Of a DNA stretch of 64,000 nucleotides, positions 52,560 through 62,859 are shown one piece after another. The DNA lies in the NCBI RefSeq assembly GCF_021134715.1, contig NC_060027.1, forward strand, positions 5,828,001-5,892,000, given 5' to 3'. Each line of letters begins with the position of its first letter. Position 1 is the stretch's first letter. A program made the translations under genes and the position numbers. Under the pieces are notes generated by a model. The model worked only from the letters and a program-made list of their open reading frames with translations. It searched no databases and was not told the DNA's origin. The DNA comes from Daphnia pulex. Its lineage: Eukaryota; Arthropoda; Branchiopoda; Diplostraca; Daphniidae.

Positions 52560-54442
52560 GGTATCGATAAATTGTGGATAATTTTATCCATTTTACAGTG
52601 AATCATTCGGAAACGTGTAAGACCCTGAAAACGACGCCCACTCCATTGAAGGTAGTGTGATAACAACAAACAAAGTATGAAGAAAAACAAAACAAAAATG
52701 CAAATTCAATTTTCCCCTTATATTCATCAAATGTCAAAGCGTTATATGGCAAAGACGATCAGTCTAGCCTTCTCCTTACGCATCTTGGTAACATCCCAAT
52801 CGGGCTTCAAATGAGTATAAGCCTAGACAATGAAATGACGAAAATGATTTAAAAAAAGACATTCACGACGGCTATTTAATTGTTAATAAGTTGCTTCATC
52901 CCACGTGGAAAAATTATTTCTAGTATTGATAATATTAGGTTAACCTAGTGAATAATGGTTGTCTATAAGTGATTAAAGCGGGAAGGCGTATCCCTAGTAA
53001 CTGGTAAGTCCGCCGTGTCAGAGTCTGAAGCTTCACTACTTGGAGGGAATTTTTTGTTGGCTTTATAAAAGGAAAAAACAAAATTGTTCTAGGTGAATTC
53101 AATATCAGAATCAATTGCAGCGTACATCTTTTTGGTGCTCTTCTTTAGTAATTATCTTACTTAGGCTTCCAATTGCTGGGTTCGCCTAGATAACTCATGA
53201 ACATCAGCAAGTTGATGAGGAAGTGATGAGACCGTAACGAGTCTGTACAAGAGAGAGAGAGAGAAAAGGGGGAGTTATGCGGACACGCAGTGCTTGCAGA
53301 ACTCAAAAGATCTAATTAAGCAGATGCAGGTAATGAAGTTTCTATTTTGCATAAAGTGGAAAGAGTGGAGTTTATCACATGATTTCATCAAATTGAGGTA
53401 TTGTGAAACAAATCAGTTGGTTTATAAAAAATACTTATTCAAAGATATTTTTAGACTTAAAAGTAGTAGTCCAAAAGGAAAATGTTAAAAGGTGACATAA
53501 TCACTTAAAAAAATTACAGTAAACCGCTGTAAATCTTCCATGGAAATCACCAGCTAAAACCTATCTTTGTTCCTTGTTTTAGAAGAAATTTGATAGACAA
53601 CTAGAGTTGTCTTCCCCTATTATGACAGGAAATGGATTTTTAAAAAATCCGAACAATAAAAAACAAAACGAGAGAAGAACGATAAGGAAATAGTCGCAAG
53701 AAAAAATTAACAATAAAAACGATGAAAATTTTGAGGCTAACAAAAACACATGTCAATGTAATCGTATTGTTACATTTTTGAAAGAACGGTAATGTTTCAT
53801 TGAAGTCTTGTAAAAAATTTTAAAATGTATAAATCTGTGATTCGTCTTTTTGGTTTTGATTGGTTTATTATTTTTAACAATTTTTTTTAGTTTTGTGTCA
53901 AAATATCTACTGTTATAATAATACTAAATATTAATAAATAAAAATGGTTAATTCATAAAACAATAAAAGAACGTAGCGCCATAATGTGTAGAGTACTGGG
54001 TACAACATGAGATAGATACACCCGTCTCCATAAATATCCGACTCTCCGGAAATATTGTAATACCGCTGCAATTATTCTTGACACTGAATGTCATTGCAGC
54101 GGCATGTCAAAATTCTTTTTTTTGTATTCTTGCTTTCCACCTCCTACCTACCTTTCTACCCCCCCCCCCCCCAAACTTTGAAAGACAATAATACCAAAAA
54201 AAGAATGTTGACATGCCATTGGGCTGCTACTGAGAATGAAAAACAAGACGTGTGTCATCCATCATCGACATGGCAAAATCATTTTGAAGGGAGCAACCAA
54301 CATCAGACCAAAACAAATATGTCCCACCGTTTTCTTCCGAAAGGAAATCTCCCCTGATATTCTGAAAATTCGTTTCAATTATCTCTCACTAATTGGCACA
54401 ATAGATGCAGCCATACCAACTCTCGAAACTTACCGAGAGTAA
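52560..54442 (-). pseudogene. Copy B of the segmental duplication, with a decayed paralogue of the gene at 34.9-37.0 kb
   Basis: Order and orientation match 34440-37005. The start-codon exon (54414-54385) reads MAASIVPISE, but its GT donor has become AG. The second-exon block (about 53063-52943) keeps PPSSSEASDSDTADLPV, but its acceptor AG is lost and an in-frame TAG follows SRFNHL. The third-exon block begins at 52822 with AYTHLKPDWD and ends at a stop after 26 residues. Copy A keeps all these signals, so copy B is the dead paralogue. The duplication ends exactly at the Helitron boundary at 54443. Confidence 0.55.
54030..54060 (+). other. Tc1-like terminal motif
   Basis: CCGTCTCCATAAATATCCGA resembles the Tc1/mariner-like end at 28595 (TCTCCTCCATAAGTATGGGA). 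No transposase is nearby, so it is probably a solo end. Confidence 0.2.
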
Positions 54443-54466
54443 CCAGGAGGTGCCGGTGTGGCGGCA
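54443..54466 (-). other. Helitron 3' terminus (hairpin and CTGG end)
   Basis: On plus the order is CCAG, GAGG, TGCCG, GTGTGG, CGGCA. Read on minus, the TGCCG/CGGCA stem ends four bases before the terminal CTGG. The next host bases are TTAC. Confidence 0.75.
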
Positions 54467-54750
54467 GGTCCCTCTTGGTGTTTTGTTTTTGTTTTTTTTG
54501 TTTTTTTTTGTAGTTGTGTTTTTTTGTGTGTGGTCAACGTTGAATACATGACTTTCTCAGAACGTCGTCACACATAGGGGGTGGGTGGAGGGTGGGTGGG
54601 GTTGTTGGGGTTGGTAGTGTTTGTTTTAGAATTATTTCGTATACATTGCGTTTTAGACGTAATGATTTCGTTATTGTTTCTCTTCTTTGTCTTTGTGCGA
54701 AGAGACGCTTAGTTAAAGTTTTAGTTTAGTATTAGTTGGTTGTTGTTAAA

Positions 54751-56134
54751 ATGAGTTCTTTAAGTGAAGTTGATTCAGGTAATTTGAATAAGTGGAATGT
54801 GAATGCGAAGAAGTTTTCAATTAGTGAAATTGTTTGTCCATGGTCGCATGATAATTATCCGTGAGTATTTACCTTTTTTTTGTTTGTGATAAATGTTGAT
54901 TTTTTTTAATTCTTTTTGTTTAAGATGGGCTTTGGAGGTGAAGGTGGATAGTGTTGATCCTTATAAAACTGGAAAAACTGGGAGTTGTATAAATTTTGCT
55001 GTGAAGTTGAGAGATGCTACAGAAGTGGTTCATTGTATTGGTTTTCATGATGCGGAAGTGATATCTAGGAGGTTCAAGGTAAATTTTTTTTTGAATTGTT
55101 TTATACTATGATTTGTTAATGATTTCATTTTATTTGTTTATTTGTTATTGTTTCATGCTGATGTTTTAGGTTGGTGCTACTTACAGAATTGAAAATGCTA
55201 ATCCGAAGGATGTGAATCCTAATTTTGTCCGTGATGATAGATTTGATCATAAATGTGAGATCATATTGCCTGCTAATAATTTGGTAATTTTTAGTCACAT
55301 TTTTTGTTAGTTTCTGATTATTTTCCTTTCGTTAGATTTGGTGTGTTGTAGAAAGTGGATTTCCTCCCCAAAAAGTTAGAAAAGTTGAGGAAAAGGTTGA
55401 TGTTTTGCCGTCAACGTCGTTGATGAAGGAATCAGTGGAATCAGTGAAAAGTCCAATCTCTTTGTCATCTGAAAAAGAGATAGTATACATCTTTGTTTTT
55501 CAAATCTATTGTGAGTGATCATTGGGGATTTTCCGTGTGTCGTTACTCGGCTGATTGTATGCAAAAGTTGGAGCCTGTTGGGAAGAGCTATAAATGTACA
55601 TCTTGTGATATTATTTCTGATGACTTGTATTGACATCTATCGATTTTGGTATTTATGTTTTCATTTTGTTTGTGGTATATTTTTTCACTTTTGATAATGA
55701 ATTTGTTGTTTAGTTGAATGTTTTCGATGGACTGAATGATTTTGAAGTTTAAGCTACTTCTACCAATACAGACAAGATTTTAGGTACAATATTTGTTTTT
55801 ACTTTGTGTTTGTTAATTCGTTATCGTTTTTATGTAGGTGTGACGTCATTATTTGTTGGAAAATGTGTTCGTAAAAACGAGCTTGAAAAGTTGAAAGGTG
55901 TGGCCATGGCGGCTTCGAATAAGTTGTTTAATCTTTCTTTTTTGGCGACCAAACCGTTATATTTATTTATTTTATTTTACTTTGTTTTTGTTATTTTTTT
56001 GTGTTTTTTAGGGTCAGACGGTCACACATAAAAGAGTTGATTCCGTGTCTGAATGTTTCATTTCTGGAGCTGAGGTGATAATTAAGAAGATGCTTGATAA
56101 TGAATCTGCAGAGGCTATGGACGAAACGAAATGA
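54751..56134 (+). CDS. RPA-like single-strand DNA-binding protein carried by the Helitron
   Basis: RPA-like proteins of Helitrons are thought to bind single-stranded transposition intermediates. Clear exons are 54751-54860, 54925-55078, 55170-55283 and 55336 to about 55478, all in phase and separated by GT-AG introns. They give an OB fold (PWALEVKVDSV, GSCINFAVKLRDA, then IGFHDAEVISRRFKVGATYR) like the DNA-binding domains of RPA70. Further blocks are 55498-55634 with two Cys pairs (CRYSADC, YKCTSC), a zinc-ribbon-like segment; 55715-55910 (VTSLFVGKCVRKNELEKL); and 56011-56134, ending at TGA. The last three blocks are not joined in phase by any splice I could find, and TAA/TGA stops lie between them. 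The 5' half looks intact and the 3' half damaged or alternatively spliced. It points towards the Rep/helicase gene. Confidence 0.75.
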
Positions 56135-57366
56135 ATTTTTTTGTTGCTGTGCCGAGGTCTTCTTTTCTGGATATGAAAAAAAAACAGAATTTTTTGTTGT
56201 TTTGGTTGAGGTATAATGCTAATTAGTGATTTAGAAACTTATTTTGATAATGTATTTAAACTGAAACGAAGTTTGAATGGATGAAATTAAAATTGGTGGA
56301 ATGAAGTACGTGTTTTTTTGTGTTTTTATTGCGTGAAAACATGTTTCGATTTTTTTGACGATAGAAGAACCGAATTAGTTGTGGTTTTCGATATTTAAAG
56401 TTGTTTGGATTGTTTCAAATGAAAAATATGAATGGTCTATGACTAATAAGTATGGTTATTCAATAGTTAAATGTTATGTTTTATTATTGAAATTTTTTTA
56501 GATTAATGTTTTTTGTCGTCTGACTTACGTAAGGTATTTCATATTGATTGTTGCTTTGCTTTATTAGATCAAATTTTTTTAATTACTTTGATTCAATTTC
56601 AGCATGGTCTGGCAACATTTAGTTCTACTTACGTTTTCAGGATATATCGATGGCGTAGGGTTATAGAATAATGTTTTAGGTAATGAATTCTCTTATTATT
56701 GTTATTAATACCATTCAATTGATTACAAATTTAGATTGAAGTCATATTTGCCTTTCGTCAGGTTGTGTTCCATCGTTTTCTGTGGCTAGTTGTGAAACAT
56801 ACTACTTACAAGTATGAATCTGGGCTGGAGAGAACATGGATTTATAATCAATATTCGACCTTTTAACTTGAAAGTATGAAATAATTCATTTTATGGTTAG
56901 TTTGTTATATGGTTAGGAGTTATATTTTAACTTGTTTTTGGTTGTTTTTATCTTTTTTGTTAGGTAAACCATCACACTCAGTTGATTGAAAGTTTGTCGA
57001 CTTTGATTTTCCTAGAGGATGAGAAGAGTCTACAAGTGAAGTTGTTGGTTTGTTCGAGTGTTCAACGCATGTTTTATCATCGTTTGTGTCATGGGTAACA
57101 TCTTCTTTCTGTCCTTTTTTCGTCTTTGATAACATATACGGTTTTTAATTTGGTCAATTGAGAGAAAAGAATTTTAGTTCTACGAATGTTTAAATATTAG
57201 CTTTGGTTTAATGTTAGTGCGATGACAAAGAAAAATTGTGAATTAGTTTTGATATTTTTATAAATGACGGATAACAAAATTTTTTGTTTTAGTTGTCGAG
57301 ATAGCATTGGTTGTGATAACTGACATGTTGTTCTGTCATCGTAATCGTAAAGCTAATAATTTTTTT
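56135..57366. other. Spacer between the convergent RPA and Rep/helicase genes
   Basis: AT-rich. A minus-strand frame at 57135-56920 (71 codons, charged, NKKDKNNQKQ) might be a C-terminal extension of the helicase protein, but it has no domain and no clear link. Confidence 0.4.
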
Positions 57367-59727
57367 TCAAACTTTATTCTGAAGTTTAAACTTATCAGCT
57401 GTTAGGCGGCTCCATTTTCCTGATTTGTCGTCTAAGCGGTGTTGCCAGTAAATTAGTTGTGGTTCCGGTTTGAGTTTTTTCATGTGTTGCAAAGTGAGAC
57501 CGGGAGGGATAGGCATTATTTTCATGTCGCAACTTCGACGCACTCTCGATATTCCGGTATAGAAGGCGTCGAAGTGGATAGGTCTTGTTGGTGCGCAATT
57601 CAAATCCAGAATTATTTTTTTGAGAGTTTTTCCTTTAATTTTTTCAAATGTAATGCGTGTGGTCTTATGTTGACTTTTCCCGCCAATTGATGGAGATTGC
57701 AAGGTCTAACTTTTAATTGTTTTTCTCCGGTCTGCTTCAGTATTGGCAGCACTACTCGACCTGAAATTAGTGTTTCAGTCTCCGGCCAGTTTACCCGATT
57801 TGCAGCTGGAAAATAAACGTTGATGGTATAGGGACGGATTCATAGTACCACTACTTCTCCTCGTCGAGTAGTGATAATTTGTAGGGTAGCTATCCGTATG
57901 TCCTCTTCATTTTCCTCTTCATTGAAGTAAGTTGATTCATAGGTTATAGATGCCCCGTTGGCCAGTCCTTTAGTAGGGTTGATTTTTTGAGTTAGAAATC
58001 CTGGCGCTCCAGCAACAAAAATCCCCCACAGCCCACGTTCCTGTTTGTATAGTTGGTCAATCTCTTCTACGGTCATGCTTGTTGCTCGTTCTCCGGAGAT
58101 GGGCAAACGCCAAATAATGATCGGAAGACGTCGAACTTTAGCGAAGCGCACAGCCATATCGTAGTTAAGAGAGGTTCTTACTTCGTTGAGCGTGACAACG
58201 ATGGGTGCGCAAGCCCATTCAGAATCCTCTATAATGTCTTTTTCCGTTAGTTTTTTTTTGTTAATTTTTGAACGATTTCGTCGTCAATGGGTTGGGTTGA
58301 GCGTGGGTCACGCAATGTAGAAATGAGTGCCATTTGATCCGCGTCTCCTGTTCTCATTTGTTCTGTGAGTTCAAAACGAGAGAACAGTTCTGCACCAACC
58401 GTTGATGGTCGTATTTGAAGTGAGGCAGAGTGCATTAGGTTGCGTTGATCGACCACGGCGCAAAATAACGATTTTTCTCCTAAAGGGTGCATTCGATTGG
58501 CGTCACCAGACAGTATTACTGTTAGTCCTCCAAATAGAAGATCCAAACATCCTAATTTGCGATTTTGGATACAAATGAGTAAGCGTTAGGTTTAAGTTGT
58601 GATGCTTTCTATCTTTAATAATTTTTTTTTGTACTAACCTGTTATTTATTTCAAACGCTGATCTATGTGCGCCAATCAAATGGGTCCTAACATCGAAGCC
58701 TCGTCGATCAAGAAAATATTTTTTCCGTGAAATGTGATTCGTGCAGCAGCCAATTTTATAGGTGACGTGGGTGGTAGTTTGGTGTCCGTCGTCATACATC
58801 GGAAGGATTCACCCTAAATCCGAACAAAGAATGGATTGTTTGTCCGTGAGGAATGTTGGCGGCGGTGGATCCAGTTAGGGCGCACACGACGATTCCATTT
58901 CCCATAGATTCCGCCAGTTGCTGTAGTGCAATGATGGTATGTGTTTTACCGACTCCCGGACCACCATAAAGTAGCAGAAGTTTTGACTGCGGTTTAAGAT
59001 CGCTTTCCAGTTCTTGCAAGTAAGTTGCCATTTGGTCCAATAATCGCTGTTGTTGATAGTTATAAGGACTTTTTTTCGTAACTGGATCACGAATGTTGAA
59101 CGCCTTTTGACCTTCTTTTTCTTGCGTTTCGTAAGATACTGTAATCCATTTTTTTTTCAATTCTGACTGAATGCTTTTGTACGTTGGGAAGCTAGGATCG
59201 CGATAATAAACTTGTAGTAGATAGTTATTCGTATTGTTTTCTCCATTCGTCCTTGATAACCCCGGTTCGAAAAGTTTTTCAAGTGCTGTTAAGGAGTTCT
59301 GTATGTAATCTGACATAGCTTTATCATGTCAAGCTTGGTCGATTAAACTATCTTCGTCGATTACACCGCAGGCAGTTCGGATAGATTCGATGTCTTTCGC
59401 CGCTTGATCTTGTTCATTTTGTTGCATAAAGTGAGGCGCTTCTTCTTTATTGATTCTTCGATGAAAATCACCTGACCAGTCCGGTTCTCCGTTCCAGTGA
59501 GTGCTGCTTTAATTTCGCCAGGCCGTCATCATTCTTTTGTTTTTAGAGTTTACCGACAAATTCTTCGTCACATTTTGAATCAGTTTGTCTCGAGAAAGTT
59601 CCAGAAATGTAGGCGTTCTTTTTCCTCCATCACCATTGAGTTGTCTACTAAATTCTCCGAGACCCATCCCTGTAAGATCCAAGTTTGGAAGCAGAGTTTC
59701 AACATTCCATGGGCAAAACGCGGTCAT
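57367..59727 (-). pseudogene. Helitron helicase domain (Pif1-like, SF1B), decayed
   Basis: This is the 5'-3' helicase half of the Rep/helicase protein, which unwinds DNA during rolling-circle transposition. On the minus strand, 59727-59509 and 59316-58792 are N-terminal parts with Walker A GGPGVGKT at 58965-58942 and ALTGSTAANIPHG. Walker B, FLIDEASMLG, lies at about 58713-58685 in another frame and is followed by an in-frame TGA (58678-58676). 58546-58247 contains LFGGLTVILSGDANRMHPLG. 58157-57840 holds the middle region. 57702-57367 holds the C-terminal block with FEKIKGKTLKKIILDLN and YTGISRVRRSCD, typical of Pif1 motif VI. At least three frameshifts and several stops separate the blocks, so the protein cannot be made whole. 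Confidence 0.9.
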
Positions 59728-60348
59728 AATGTAGCAAGCATACTGGTCCGCTTGTTTTAACCAATTTTTACTTGGATTAAAAGGTCGTGGTCGGGGATAG
59801 CGAGGAGTTGGACCTCCTGCAAGTACTGGTGTTTGGTGTAGCGAACGTAAGCGTTGTGTGTAGGAAGCATGAAGTAGATGTCTGTTATCGAAATCAAAAG
59901 TTTCATTTCTTTTTCGACCTTTCTTCTCTGATGTTGGAATGTTGTCAGCAGAACCTTTGGAAACAAAATCATCGTTTACTGATGATGAGCTTGTAGACGG
60001 CGAAGACGTTCGTTTTAGGAATACGCTAATGATTCCAGTATACTCTTAGTAATACACTTGTTGAAGATCCACATTTCGGAAGGCGTAGTGAGTGTGATGA
60101 GCAACTGGAGTTGATTTTCCATTGATAATGTAAACTGAAGCACTACCATACCGAGGTGTTGTTGATGAATCACCGACGCTTCGTGGAACAATCGTTTCTT
60201 TACAATCTTTTAATGGAACTTTTTTATTCTCATTGTCACTTTTCTCACGAAGTTGATCAACCTCGCCCTCTATATCATTTTCATTTGAATCCTCGTCGCT
60301 ATCGTCATCGGACGACAATTCTTGAACGGGGTCTTCCAAATTTGTTAT
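59728..60348 (-). pseudogene. Linker region between Rep and helicase of the Helitron
   Basis: The minus-strand frame 60339-60046 is acidic (SSDDDSDEDSNENDIEGEVD), and a second frame to about 59730 contains LLHASYTQRL and PRPRPFNPSKNW. These resemble the linker between Rep and helicase in other Helitron proteins. Stops and a frame change separate them. Confidence 0.6.
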
Positions 60349-61907
60349 TTATTTTTTTGACGTGAACAATTGCGGCGCGTAAAAGCAAAAGCAGTGTGTC
60401 GTCGAACTGAGGAAAGAAGGCATTTTTAGGAGATGAGCAGCTGCTTGTGTAGCCGATAGTTCAATTTTTCCTGTTAGACTGTTGATGACTCGTTGAAGGA
60501 AATGTGTTGCCGTTCGTTGAGACGTGCCGGAATAATCAGCTTCTGATCGATGAATCCGGACGTGTTTGAGAGCGTCGTTGATGACTGTAACTGAACTGCC
60601 GTATTTATTTGCTAGCACGGAAGTAATGACATAATTTACCTCCACGATGGAACCATTTTTTGTTAAGAGAGCACGTTTGATGTCTAGTTGTTTCGATTCT
60701 GGCAAGCGTCGTAAACGTTCCAGTAAATGATCCGGCCATTTTTTGTCATCGGCTGTTTCATCATTAGGTATTTCTCGAACAGCTGGTCGTTCAAGTTCAA
60801 ATACAATACAGCGCGTGTCCTTTGGTGGGATTGGGTGTATATTGAAATCACGTTCTAATGTAGAAAGATACTGCGGCACATCGATTGCGGCGCATGCGCA
60901 TACCTTTCCATGAATTTCTTTTAATTGCGTGCAGCTGGTTTTTGAAATCAAAGATGAGGGTTTTGACAGACGACAGCTACCAGCGTCCACGATACCTTGC
61001 GGTTGCGACATTCTTAGATGTGGTTTCTTTTTATGACAGGTCTTTCGATGAGAATGAACTTGAACGATATCCATGATCTGATGTAAACATTGTGAAGTAT
61101 CGCCCAAAAAAGTAGGCAGTCTGGGTGCGATGCAGGTTGTGATGCAAAATAAATTTGACGTGGAACTTTGATTTTTTTCTACGCGTCCGATGAGATATTG
61201 TAAGTGAACTTCATCGGGCATCACGGCAACGAACATGCTATCTAGAACTTTTGCCACTTCATCAACTAATAGCGGACACGGACTGACTTTTAGTAAGAAA
61301 TCTGGAGTCAAAGACGTTCCCCATATAGCACAGTGAGCATGCAGAGCTCCTCTTCCTTGTACCTCGGTCACTGAAAATGCCGCGGTGACTTTCCCAAACA
61401 CACCCTCATTTCTACTTGATAATGGCGTAGTTTTTTTTGTTGTCGATGATAATGGTATTCCGAGTAATTCACTGAATAAATTTCCATGATCAACTTGAAA
61501 ACAGTCGCGCTGGCGTGCGGACTTTCCGTAACCAATTTATGGATCGCCAATTGAGAGATTGATACTTGGTCGTATTCTTCATCTTCATTTATGAGGGCCT
61601 CGATGAATTTCTCTGGTTTTGAAGGAAATTTTACATTGTTTGTAGATGGGAAGGCGATTCGTAAAGTCAATGGGTGGTGTGTGTCGTCAGGAGACACTGT
61701 TAAAAATACAGAAGGTGTTCCATACCGTTGTGTTATCGCACAAAGACTTGTCATAGCGTCATTTCTTTCCATTGGACTGAACGCAACATGTTTTCCACTC
61801 ATTTGAATGTAATGAGCGGTAGACTTAAGAATGTGTTGAGCGTCCTTTCCAAGCGGATTTTTCACAGCACGTTCTGTTGCCTGATGAAAGTCTTTATTAT
61901 TCACCAA
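60349..61907 (-). pseudogene. Helitron Rep endonuclease region (HUH), decayed
   Basis: The frame at 61907-61368 matches the helitron-like N-terminal domain (SPMERNDAMTSL, TQRYGTPSVFLTVSPDD). A frameshift near 61400 leads to the next frame at 61401-60349, where HAH at 61341-61333 in GRGALHAHCAIWG is the metal-binding HUH motif. Downstream, VNYVITSVLANKYGSSVTVI and then TATHFLQRVINSLTGKIELS follow. In related proteins the stretch between these two parts holds the catalytic tyrosines (a Y-containing block before a KNK-like motif). Here it seems to be missing in frame. Rep would nick and rejoin DNA; without the tyrosines it could not. Confidence 0.85.
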
Positions 61908-61921
61908 ATTTTCGAATTTTT

Positions 61922-62850
61922 TTAAAGCCTTCGGGTTTTTTTTACTCGTGACGGAGACAGGGAGGGTTGCTCATGACGACGACGCTGATTCGATAAGAAG
62001 AAATAAAACTGGCTCTCTCTAGCCATTGAACCGGTAAACTTATTCATATAGTGGCTGTATAATTCGTGAGTCAACGAGTGGTCGCTTGGAACACCTCTGC
62101 CAAGAAGAAATATGTGCGGAAACACTCGGAGAATCAATCTGTCATTCTCAGTAAATTCATTCAGAGGAATTGCGGAAGTTTTGATTGCTGGAATTGGATT
62201 AATGACGTCGTGGATTTGTTGGAATATTTCTGCCTCTTCGTCGTTTAATTTAGGTAGCCAATCCATTCCGGCGCTGTCTGTTACGAGAATAGGAGTAAAG
62301 ATGGCCACTTTCGATGGCGCCAATACAGTTGCACTCTGGAGATTTTCATTTTCTTCTTGGGAACTGTTAACGTCGTTCGAAGGATGCATTCTTACATCAG
62401 CAATATCAGACCCGAGTGTTCTTTCAACGTTGATGGATTGATTGTCCGTCAATCTTTTCACGTTTTCGACAATTTATCAGCCAGCTGAAGTAGTTTTGTG
62501 AAAGATTCAGCCCTTTCGTCAATGAAAATGTCGGCTTAGAGTGGGTTGGTTACTTTTAGCATCTTCATCCAAGAAAAAAACACTGGTCCTCTCATTTTCA
62601 TTTCTTGACAGCAAAAACGCATGCTTCATGTAACGATCATATTTTTTGTCAGTACCTATGAAAGTCACATTTACAGTGTCTAGTATGTCGTCCAGCCATG
62701 GAAACGTTTCGGGGTTTAAAAGACGAGCAGCAGCGGCTTTAGGGCCGTCCTGTGGGAAACAGATGATGTTTCCGATCAGTGAAGAAGACCCGATTGCAGT
62801 GATGCTATCACCCAATGGATCGACTACCCGTACGCGACAGATAGCTTAAA
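61922..62850 (-). pseudogene. N-terminal region of the Helitron Rep/helicase protein, decayed
   Basis: The minus strand from about 62850 reads VVDPLGDSITAIG, then LIGNIICFPQDGPKAAA, a block found near the N-terminus of many animal Helitron proteins. It stops at 62519. The next frame (62461-61922) contains LILRVFPHIFLLGRGVPSDH, the conserved block before the helitron-like domain. No ATG start was found, and sequence to the right of 62850 has no coding character, so the true N-terminus is lost or beyond an intron. Confidence 0.75.
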
Positions 62851-62859
62851 AGTGCTTTT

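Larger units (their letters stand above)
54443..62850 (-). mobile_element. Helitron rolling-circle transposon with RPA and Rep/helicase genes (5' end not found)
   Basis: The minus strand is taken as the element's sense strand because Rep/helicase lies on it. The 3' end is at 54443. On the minus strand it has a stem TGCCG, a 6-base loop, CGGCA, four bases, then CTGG followed by host T, fitting Helitron 3' ends (hairpin and CTRR, insertion between A and T). The empty paralogous site at 37001-37008 reads GGTAATTAAC, confirming A|T insertion. Contents are an RPA-like gene on plus (54751-56134) and Rep/helicase on minus (62850-57367), convergent. The 5' TC end was not located, so the right boundary given is only the limit of recognised coding sequence. 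The copy is inactive because of many frame breaks. Confidence 0.85.
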
